64,000 bases of DNA from Marchantia polymorpha subsp. ruderalis (lineage: Eukaryota; Streptophyta; Marchantiopsida; Marchantiales; Marchantiaceae): positions 9,216,001-9,280,000 of the forward strand of contig AP031354.1 in the NCBI GenBank assembly GCA_037833965.1, written 5' to 3'. Shown here piece by piece: positions 55,226 to 64,000 of this stretch (its first letter is position 1; every line of letters begins with the position of its first letter). The position numbers were made by a program, and so were the translations under genes. A model generated the notes under the pieces. It saw only the letters and a program-made list of their open reading frames with translations. It was not told the DNA's origin and ran no database searches.

Positions 55226-57714
55226 ATTGACTCAAATACTTCGAGTCGATAACCCTTATCTTTTGAGAATATATGCACAGAACTCCAGTCTACATATAAA
55301 CTCCAGTCTGCTTCCTGGAGTTTACTCTCTGCGGGTAGCTTGTACATCACCAATCCTGAGAGATCTTGAGGCAATACACCGAATAAACTTGTTGGAAGAA
55401 AGGTCAAGCACTTGCAGTGCAGGCAACTTCCAAATCGAAGAAGGTATGAAACCAATGAAGAAGTTGGATGCAAGATTCAACAGTTCCAACCCCGACAAGT
55501 CTCCCCTCTGTGACTGCGGCTGATCCAACTGTGCATTTAGGACATCAAACTGTGGCAGCACCCCCGACAAGTGGTTTCTACTCAAATCCAACCACCCCAG
55601 ATTCGAGCAGTTCCATAATGTGACGGGAAAGAGTCCACTGAATTGGTTACCGTTGAGACCCAACATCTCTAAATTTTGTAGTCTTGCAAAATTTGTGTGC
55701 GCTAGGTGCCCTCTAAGAGAATTGTAACTCAATCTCATATACCTCAGGGCACTGCAGTTGGTTAGAGTAACTGGAATGGTGCCAATGAGATTGTTGTTGA
55801 AGAGGTATAGAATTTCCAAGGTTTGTAGCTTCCCCAAATCCGGTGGAATCTCCCCAGTCAGATTGTTTGTATGCAGACTCAAGAGCCGGATCTTCGTAAG
55901 GTTGCCCAACTGCTGGGGTATGGATCCCGTTAGTTTGTTATTTGCCAAGTTGATATGTAAGACATCCTGCATGTTTGCCAAGCTAGCGGGAATCTTTCCC
56001 GTGAGCTCATTGTCATACAAACTCAACGCTTCCAACTTTTGCAGGTCTCCAAACTCTTCAGGAATGCTTCCCTCGAACTTGTTTCCCATTAGATACAAAT
56101 CCATAAGTTGGGTCACATTACCTAGGGCCCTGGTGAGCTTTCCGATCAGAGCATTGTTGAAGAGGTACAGATATTTCATGTTTGGCCACGACTTCACCAT
56201 CACATCCGTCAGACGTCCCGTGAATTTATTTTGGACCAAACCCCAACTTCCCAGACCCAAATATTCCAGGAGTGTTGAATTCGTGAATGCATCCAAAGCA
56301 CCAGTGAATTTGTTGTTGGAGAGGGAGAGTAAGGTGAGCAAGCTGATGTTTTTTAAAGATTCAGGGATCTCTCCTCCAAACATATTGCTGTGGATGTAGA
56401 TAATCTTCGCACTTGACAGCCTCCCAAGGTCCGCAGGCAGATAACCACTGAAGTTGTTGTAACTGAGTTCCAACCGCTCCAAGTTGCGACAAGAGAGGAG
56501 GAGCTTAGGAAATGTTCCACTAAATGAATTATATTCTGCAAGGAGATATACTAATTCAGACCAAGATGTGGAACTGACATGGACCAGGTTTCCGGTGAAA
56601 TAGTTGTACGCAACATCGAGTGCGAGGAGCCGAGACAGATTTGCAAGTCCCACGGGTAGAAGCCCTTGCAGTGAGTTGTTTCGAAAAAAAAGGTATTCGC
56701 ATCTGGTCAAATTCCCCAGTTGATGTGGTACAGCTCCTGTGAAGTTATTTTGCTGAAAACTGAGATACTTCAGGTGTATAAGCTTTCCAAGCTCCTTTGG
56801 GATCACACCTGTAAGATGGTCGTTGCCGTAGAAATCCAAGTACCACAACTTTGTGCAGTTTCCTAGGGACCTGGGAATTGTGCCTCTGAGTTTATTTCTA
56901 GCGGTCATCCAATCGACCTTCTCCGCAACCCAGTTCTGCACAGCTCCGAGATTCAGAAACCGTAGTTCCGAGAGCTGCCCGAGCTCTTCTGGAATCGTTC
57001 CATTGAACCACGATCCCTGAGAGCCAAGGTTCAGTACTTGCAGGCTTGTCAGATTTCCCAGCTCTTTGGGAATGCTTCCATAGAGCCAATTTTCTTCCAG
57101 GTTCAGGATTCGCAACCTCGAGAGCCGTCCTAGCTCCGGAGGAATCTCGCTTTGCAGAGAGTTTTCGTCCAGATGGAGCTCTTCCAGGTACGAAAGACTG
57201 CCCAACGAAGGGCCCAACGAGCCAGTCAAATCCAGCGAAGACAAGCTGAGAGCAGTAACATGCTGCTGACGATTGCAAGTGACTCCGGTCCACGAACAGT
57301 ACTCTGATCGCTTGCCAGGAGTCCAATCATCCAAGGCACCCTCCGAATAGTTCCCGATCCCGTGCTTGAATGAGAGAAGGGCATCAGCCTCTCTGAAAAA
57401 GAAAAACTAAACAGCATAACTCAATCTGAAGCAGAATAGACGATATGGTAAAACGAGGTTTCATTTGCTCATTCTGGGAACTTTGATGACAATCTGGAAA
57501 ATATGAAAAGTAAAATGGAGCCGGAGTCTTTCACTTACCCCAAGCTTACTCCCAAAAAAAATATTGCGTGTGATAACCCATGGGAGCTAGAGTCTGTTTC
57601 AGGACCATGATCATGAAACCATCCCTCTCGACTGTGAGAAATCTTTGATGAATTCGTTGCAGAAACTCCAGCGAGAAAACATGCTAAAACTAAAAGCAAA
57701 TGACCTGGCGCCAT
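55226..57714 (-). pseudogene. LRR receptor-like protein, N-terminal part, cut off by the Gypsy array
   Basis: 5' portion of the RLP continued at 28390-29038. Exon 1 is 57539-57714 (ATG at 57714, signal peptide HLLLVLACFLAGVSA). An intron runs 57393-57538 (GTAAGT donor, TTTTTCAG acceptor). Exon 2 starts at 57392 with EADALLSFKHGIGN, then the N-cap Cys pair (CSWTGVTC) and more than 20 LRRs to about 55390. A one-base insertion at 55381-55384 shifts LDLSSNKF out of the LRR frame; the next frame carries on with GVLPQDLSGL and the island region to 55226. With that base and the array set aside, the exons total 2991 nt, 997 codons. Proteins of this type sit in the plasma membrane with LRRs outside and act in defence or development; the ligand is unknown. 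Confidence 0.92.
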
Positions 57715-58579
57715 CTTCACATCAATATACGGTGGGATTGGAGGTTGCAATTATGGGATTCAAGTCTGGCATTTATAGATGCTGCTCCCAGAGCCCAGCT
57801 TTCGCTGTTTCTCAAGCAAGTGGATGATATGTCAACAAAGAGTTAATGAGCCTTTTTGTTCATTGACTAAAATAAAATGCACCCGCGAGATTTTGGACTT
57901 TTGGACCAGTCTAAGATTCTAAACAGGAATGGCAACGAAATGAAGACTCTAAGTTTTATGAGCTCAGCAGGAATGCACACCATCGCAAAGGCATTTCGTC
58001 GGGATCTCCAATACCTCGGATTCGATCCGTTGATTAGAGAAGAAGGTCGCATTTCGGAACAGCAAAAGGCTTGGAAGATGGCCGTCCTCTTTCGTTGCCT
58101 TTGAACTTCCCGAGTCTCTACCAGACTCGGGAACTTCATTCTCGGAGCTTTTCGAGGTATCGTCGCTTGAAGGTTTGAAAAAATGTGCCGAGAAAAGCGT
58201 CGTGACTGTGGCATCATAACTGAAGCATTGTTGGAGCGTTTACTCTGTCGCAGCACGCACAGGGCCCGAAGGAACGAATACGAAGAGCAGGCGGCTAGAA
58301 AGGAGAATTGTCTTGCTTTCACGGACACTCCAGCGACCGACCGTCCGGGCTCGTAGGTCCCCATGGGTCTGGTCTGGCTCTCGATTCAAAGAACAGGGCC
58401 CGGTTCTAGCGACGCAGATGTGCTTCGTCCACTCACAGTGCTGCAGCAGTATAGCACATGCATATACAGCATGTCGATCTCGCGTCATGTCTGAGGACGA
58501 ATACTAACTTCCGAGAGACTATTCAATTCCTTCCTGTAATTTCTGCTTTCTACCATCCTAGCTCTTTAATGGCTGCAAG
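57715..58579. other. RLP upstream region, no gene recognised
   Basis: 57715-57860 should hold the RLP leader and promoter. Overlapping ORFs on both strands at 57867-58500 are short, share no recognisable motif and look like chance frames. Confidence 0.45.
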
Positions 58580-58757
58580 CAGGGGCGGAGCTAAGGGGGG
58601 CATCCTCCCCCCTTAGCTCCGCCCCTCGTTTCCACGATCTGTAGATCCTTCCTGGGTCTAGAGATTGTGAAAACGAGGTGGAGAAAACATTTTCGCCTGG
58701 GGCGCTACAGAATTACCTGGCGGTAAGCCTCCCAAAAACATCCTGGCTCCGCCCCTG
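58580..58757. mobile_element. hAT-like MITE, 178 bp
   Basis: Terminal inverted repeats CAGGGGCGGAGC (58580-58591) and GCTCCGCCCCTG (58746-58757). Flanks GCTGCAAG (58572-58579) and GCTGCAAT (58758-58765) form an 8-bp target duplication with one mismatch, the hAT length. The left end also forms a perfect 20-bp hairpin (58581-58600 / 58607-58626, loop CATCCT). No coding capacity, so it depends on a transposase elsewhere. Confidence 0.82.
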
Positions 58758-58765
58758 GCTGCAAT

Positions 58766-60788
58766 AGAAGACAATTCAATTCACCTCCATGAATAACTAT
58801 AATACACACCCTTTATACATCGTCATATTCACTTCCACGTGATATATAGATGGAACAATGAGAATTCTTCCAAAGCCAAAGACACAACATGCTCTGATAC
58901 AACAACGATGAGCTGATTGCATACCAGCTTCTTGTGGCATCATTTGGTTGAGCTAGAGAATCAAAGATGTGACGGCATGCGTGGGAGTAGGACAAGCAGA
59001 TATAAACTCTTGGCATATATTTTCATCCTCATCTGTTTTCATGATTGCATTCAAAACTAGCACGTAGTACAACTGTTGTGAACCTTGGTGATATTTCCTC
59101 AATGCTGCCAACGTTGTCGTGGAAACATAAACCTTCACATCAAACATGAACTATCATGACCCAAATCTCAACTTGTCTTGCATTACGGCTTGTACCCTGA
59201 TGTGCTCTTGCGTCATGTGAATGGGAAGAAGTAATCACCACCACATGATTGAAAATTTAATACATAAAAATAAAAATATGTCACATACAGACATAAAATT
59301 GCTATGAATAAGGAATTGGTGAGATAACTTCGAACATAAAAACTGAGAAAAGATTGTGCAAGCAATAGGTTGATTACTTCGTCCATGATTCAATCCTGAA
59401 TCATATAGATTTAGAGTTTTTGTCATATTTTCCTGTGCATGCTGTCATACATACCGGTCTGAAATTTAGCCGAATCAATATTTATTTCCTTATTTAAGAA
59501 AAAAGACCGATGTTAAAAAGAGAACAATTCAGACTTCAATGGACTCGAAATCATATGAATCATCCTTTTAGAATTTAAGGGATTTCAGTAAGAAACAATA
59601 GTCTATCAAGTGGTGAAATTATCAGAGTTAAAGCAATGAAATACGTAGTGGCTGTCCTATCTCTGACTCAAAAATCACCTTAGACAAACAAGACTAAATT
59701 TATGTGATGTGCGTATGCATATCGCACAGATTCAGAGTTCAGTCCAAATACAGAGCTGGGCTGAATTCGCCTTGGATTGTGTCCATATAGACAAAAGGAG
59801 AAAACTTCTGAAAGTGGAAGAGTATAACCTGGAAGAGAGATCGATATATTGAGAAATTAGTATATTGAATTGCATAACAAACACAGATATTTTAACCTCT
59901 CTAAACTAAAAAATCTGTCAATGCTCCGGATAAATGTTTACAAAATAGCGTTATAAGTGATATTTTTATTACTAAAATATTAAACTTAGAAAATACATTG
60001 AAAATAAAGATTTTTTACAAAAAAGCATTCTCACAAAACTCTAATCAATTTTTTAAGTGTAACTTCTTCAAATGTTATAAAAAAAAACTGTACCATCTCT
60101 TTATACATATTTGATAAACATGTTATGGTTTTCCTTGATTCAGATTTTTATCGATAAAATAATATTTCGAGTAAAAAGCTTGAATTGATTTGTTCTTAAC
60201 TTTATTTAGAAATATCTACATTTTGAATTGCTATTTCGGAAAGATTCACTAAATAAATGATGCATATTGCATTACAAACTAATTTTATTTTGATGTCTAG
60301 GCTTTGAAAAGATGTGCATCGATTTTTAAATGTGTGCTGATGTATTGCCATTTTTAGACAAAAGGCACAAGTTGTTTGTTAGTAGGATATGAGTGATTCA
60401 TACATTAGGAAAGTATACCAATAGTCTAATTTAGTGTCGTTAGTATAATTTTGACTTTCCAGATTTGGAAAAGAAATCCCACCAATTAAAGAATTAATTA
60501 AAGAATCCCACTAATTAATAGAGATTTACTATATAAATCATGTTTTTTCCATAACATGGATGTTCTATATTTGTTGAATCTATCCAATGAATCATAACTT
60601 ATTTGGGATATATTTGCTCAACCATTAAGTAATGGTAAAAGTATTGAACAGCCATGTTTAAGATCCTAGTTAGATATCATTAAATTGAACATGAGTAGAA
60701 GATCATATCCTACGGGTCACACGGTACTCTAGGTGAAGCGTAGTTCTGCCTCAAGTCCTTGCAACGAGAAGGGAAGATGTAGTGTTTA
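58766..60788. other. AT-rich spacer
   Basis: Very AT-rich, stops in all frames, no gene, tRNA or clear repeat seen. Confidence 0.6.
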
Positions 60789-61342
60789 TTGAGCAAGTCA
60801 ACTCTTTCTGAGGCACAATTGCACGTAATAATGCCTCAGCAGAAGATTTGCCTCCGCCTCGTCGTTGAATTTACCGAACACGCAATTGATACGGATATGA
60901 CAGTCTCGGTTCCCGATGTGGCAACTTTCGGTTTCCAGTCGTCGACGCGAAGTGCTAAACGACGATTTGACCGAGCATCCAGGGTGACCAATGAGAGCTG
61001 CGGTAGATTCAAAGGTCGTTCCGGGGCCAACTACAACGACCACTGTGACTCTCTTCCTGTAGGGCAATGTAGACTACTTTGGAGACCCGATCGGAATTTC
61101 GTGCTTCAGACCTTGAAACACGGTAAAGTCTTACGGTCAAAATAGATTTGTCGTAGTTCGCGACTATGATCGCACGATGTCGCAGTGCAGTCAACTGGAA
61201 AGTCCGACGGGTCTCGTTTCTATTACATACGAGTGCGTCATGTCCCGATTGTGGATCGAGAAAGTCGGACAGTTTTAAGTCAATAATAACCTGCACAGCT
61301 CAAGTCTTGCGTCTCAGTCAAGAAACAATCGACGGCCATGAC

Positions 61343-61612
61343 ATGGAGGTAATACGTCATCAAGTCTGGAACCCTTCGACGGCGTACAATCTCGAAGACT
61401 CGTCCTTGGGCGTCAAGTCCAGATCCACGATGATCTCTCCTACCTCTGAGCCCGTGAGGGAGGTAGCTCGGCTCGTCCGAGACTCCCTGGGCGATGGCGA
61501 GCCGCTATCCTTAGTCCAGTCGGAAGACCGAGCTGTTGTCCTCTGGAATGCACGAGGCGACTCGGTGGGCATTTACTCCTCGCTCTTGCGACTGACCAGC
61601 GGCGGGCAACGA
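61343..61612 (+). CDS. Candidate first coding exon, product unknown
   Basis: Open from ATG 61343 for 90 codons to CGA followed by a strong donor (GTAAGT at 61613). Composition is protein-like (EPVREVARLVRDSLGDGEPL, SEDRAVVLWNARGDSVGIYS) and GC content rises above the flanks. The frame is open further upstream to 61166, so the start is uncertain. No downstream partner exon could be identified, and the product is not recognised. A 70-codon antisense frame exists in the same stretch. It could be a gene fragment. Confidence 0.35.
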
Positions 61613-61952
61613 GTAAGTTCCCAAACTATTATTCAAGACAATATGTCTACTCTCTGCAGACCGCATCCCTCACCGGCTTTACACCATGAGCAGACGATGA
61701 AACAACGAACATATCAGAAAGGAGCAGAGCCCAACATTGGGTGCACATGCCCAAACCGAGCCCATGGTTTTGCGTTACATTATTTCATGGGTGGTTATTA
61801 TTTCCTGGTGGGTTTGGATGGGCATAATGCCTGGACACGTCAGGTAGCTAATTAAGTTATCAGCGGAGAGATAATAACGAATACCAATTAAATAGTATAC
61901 TGTACCAAAGAATTCTTTTTTTGTGCTTTCGATTTTGTGCATCCAGTTCCAA

Positions 61953-62257
61953 ATGAGAGTTAAACTCCGGATAAGGTCCGACAATGCTATCAAGAACAGG
62001 TGGAAACGGCAGTGAAAATACGGGATGATGCATTTGAACAATACAATGAGAATTGGATCAATACTCACAATGTGGCTTTAAGAGATCTAGACGCTTCTCA
62101 AAATCTCTTAGCGTTGAATGGAAATGCCAATGTTTACCTTCAGGACTCGAATGCTAAAGAGCAACTTCTGGCATTGAACAACGAGTTTGAGTTTGACATG
62201 GGTGTTGATGAAGATAACCTCCCAAACAAGCAAGGGCATACTCAAAGGGCCATGTAA
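61953..62257 (+). pseudogene. Possible MYB-domain remnant followed by an 85-codon frame
   Basis: 61953-62015 reads RVKLRIRSDNAIKNRWKRQ then a stop. SDNAIKNRW fits the end of a MYB repeat recognition helix (GRSDNxIKNxW). A second frame from 62000 stays open for 85 codons (ENWINTHNVALRDLDASQ, NNEFEFDMGVDEDN) to TAA 62257, acidic and Asn-rich as MYB tails can be. A one-base shift would join the two. The upstream MYB helices were not found, so this is a fragment at best. Confidence 0.35.
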
Positions 62258-62517
62258 ATGTCTTGTGAGTTGTGCACTGTGGCTTGTGTGGGTCGTGAGT
62301 GTGTGGGTTTGAAGAAGCTTGGTTTGAGAAGCCGTGATTCTGACTCCTAAAATTGTCTGAGACTTGCTTTAGATCGAGATTTCATAATAGGTGTAAGACT
62401 GTAGCAAGGATTGCAATTAATATAATCCATTTTTTTTCATAAATTTTCTCCTGTTAGTTCTACAGTATATTGTAGATACTCAGGTGGACGTAATGTTAAA
62501 TAATTGTAGACTGTCAT
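62258..62517. other. Spacer, nothing recognised
   Basis: AT-rich; GTCAT at 62513-62517 is the predicted target duplication of the adjoining LTR, whose partner lies outside the window. Confidence 0.5.
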
Positions 62518-64000
62518 TGTAATAACCCACTAAAGGCTAAAACTGCAATATAGTGGTAGAGAGGTCGAACCCAAAGGAACAGAGGAACACACAGGGTACA
62601 AAGTGTCACGTTTAACAGACTATTGAGGAGTTTGAATTCTCAGGCGACTGTCACTCCCAGAAATACTGCAAGTGTCCACTCGGAGCGCACTCGGAGGTCG
62701 CACAGTGCAGCATAACACACACACCTGAAACTACAGGAACACAACCTAGAGATCCGTTAGGACCTCTACTCAAGATTTCAGGGGGAAAGTCTCTCAAGAG
62801 TGCACCCAGCGAAGCTGCGGGTAGTGACTTCCAACTCCGGCTTTTACAACACTTCCACTAGCTTGCTGCTAGTGTAGGAAACCCGGTTTGGACTGCCTAC
62901 TTCGGATCGAAGTCACTCATACGCGGTGAACAACACTCTCAACTCACAAAACACGTAGAGAACACAGGTCCGCACTGAAGGACTCACTGAGAAACATTCC
63001 AGTAACACAATAACAGTCTATTGAAGAGTTTGAATTCTCAGGCACTTGTCATTCCCAGAAATACTACAGGGATTACCCTGAAGGCACCTGCTGCAGCGTA
63101 ATCTGAATTACAACCAAGGCTTACACGAAGTAGCAAAACTTCACTTTGGCATTCCGGGGAAAAATCCCGAAGGAGTACAATCAGAAACAAACACTCGAAG
63201 GTGTAGGGGCGAAACTGTTCAAGTATCTAACTAGTCACTAGCTCTGAGCATCGGCAGTCACCCGCAGGTGCAGATCCGAACTACTCAAGTCTCTAACCAA
63301 TGTACTAGCTCTGAACATTCGGTCGAAGGCCTTCAGCTACAAAATGCGGAACGCTAAGTTGTAACTCCTCTTGCGTGGTGACAGAACTTAAGGACACAAA
63401 CACGCAGAGGAAATGGGTTCCTGATCTGCACTTCTGAGTTTGGGAAAGAACCCAAGGCAAAACGCCTTGAACTATTTTATACCTTCTAAATCCTAACTAG
63501 CACTACACTGCACTACACTACACTACACGCCGGCACGGAACCACGCTACACTACACTCCGCGGAACCAGTGCTACGTCTCCTGCGCGACGGACTGCCGCG
63601 CACTAACTCCCTACCTTGCCAGTCTTCCGCTCGACTGCGCAGTCCCAACCGCTGCAACGCCGCAGACACCTTCACCTCGAGGGTGGACATGGTATCGCGC
63701 GCCTTCGACAGAAAAGCGTCGAGCTTCTTCGCTACCTTCCGCCGACTCCTGCTGTCGCCAGCCAACAACCCTGCTGCGCGAAGTTCAAACTCACGTAGTG
63801 TGAGTTTCTCCTGCGCCGCCACTTCCCTATGGGCGTAGCCCTTGAGACAATGGGCGACACGCCTCGCCGTCTCCTCCTTCGTGCGATCTGCCTCTCGCCT
63901 GCGATCCTCTTCAATTACCACTAACTGCGATTCGGCCTCCGCACGCTGCGCTCTCAATTCGCCACACTCTGACTATAGCCTGCGGATTAAATCCTCATCC
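62518..64000 (-). mobile_element. Diverged LTR of the same Gypsy family, 3' part only
   Basis: The plus strand starts TGTAATAACCCACTAAAGG, the reverse complement of the family LTR 3' end, and runs off the window. In minus-strand order it keeps the ORF C-terminus, TATAAAAT (63474-63481), the CAAGGC hairpin (63453-63469) and the leader. Differences include a second copy of a 56-bp terminal segment (62615-62670 and 63013-63068). No internal region follows on the left, so this is a 3' LTR or a solo LTR. Confidence 0.9.
63523..64000 (-). pseudogene. C-terminal part of the U3 ORF in the diverged LTR, with a stop
   Basis: The minus strand reads LRAQRAEAESQL to WFRAGV, stop at 63523. From RVAHCLKGY to STGSAECS it aligns without gaps to the array ORF over about 104 residues, roughly 70% identical by hand count. 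A TAG at 63973-63975 replaces the Gln codon found in the array copies (L-stop-SEC against LQTEC), so this copy is broken or relies on readthrough. Confidence 0.85.

Noticed and set aside
28390-57714. Two separate RLP genes flanking the array
   Set aside because: One half has only the signal peptide and N-terminal LRRs, the other only the C-terminal LRRs and membrane helix; strand, phase and target duplication fit one gene.
57867-58364. 165-codon minus-strand ORF
   Set aside because: No motif, basic composition, overlaps an equally unremarkable plus-strand frame in RLP upstream DNA.
60789-61145. 118-codon plus-strand ORF with overlapping minus-strand ORFs
   Set aside because: Open on both strands with no splice or domain signal; cannot be supported.

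Overview
This looks like nuclear DNA of a land plant. Genes carry GT-AG introns of about 100-700 bp, and there is a mitochondrial adrenodoxin reductase with a targeting peptide, a CPRD49-type GDSL esterase, leucine-rich-repeat receptor-like proteins (RLPs), and Copia and Gypsy LTR retrotransposons with plant-type primer sites. The AT-rich spacers and GC-rich transposons would fit a non-seed plant, but the sequence alone does not settle the species.

Layout. 1-2502 (minus): 5' two thirds of NADPH:adrenodoxin oxidoreductase, eight exons. 4087-4722 (minus): an unrecognised 211-residue protein. 5122-21727: a head-to-tail segmental duplication carrying two copies of a six-exon GDSL esterase (7694-10025 and 19448-21811). 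The first copy lost its natural C-terminus at the duplication junction. The second unit also holds a decayed Copia element (10676-15664) and about 1.9 kb missing from the first. 25154-26915 (minus): a 5'-truncated RLP pseudogene. 28390-57714 (minus): a full-length RLP split by a 26-kb insertion.

The insertion (29039-55220) is the main feature of the window. It is a tandem Gypsy array, LTR-internal-LTR-internal-LTR, with a 10,656-bp period, framed as a whole by one 5-bp target duplication (GTATT). Each LTR is about 4.87 kb and contains an intact 851-codon ORF that lies entirely upstream of the predicted TATA box, that is, in U3. This ORF would therefore sit at the 3' end of the genomic RNA. 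The internal region encodes gag-protease (942 codons) and RT-RNase H-integrase in the same frame, separated by one UAG followed by CAA CUA. That matches the CARYYA leaky-stop context, so pol is probably made by stop-codon readthrough.

57715-62517 is mostly AT-rich spacer with a small hAT-like MITE (58580-58757), one candidate exon and a possible MYB remnant. 62518-64000 (minus) is the 3' part of a diverged LTR of the same Gypsy family. It keeps the TATA box, the leader hairpin and the C-terminal coding sequence of the U3 ORF, which is independent evidence that this ORF is a real gene.
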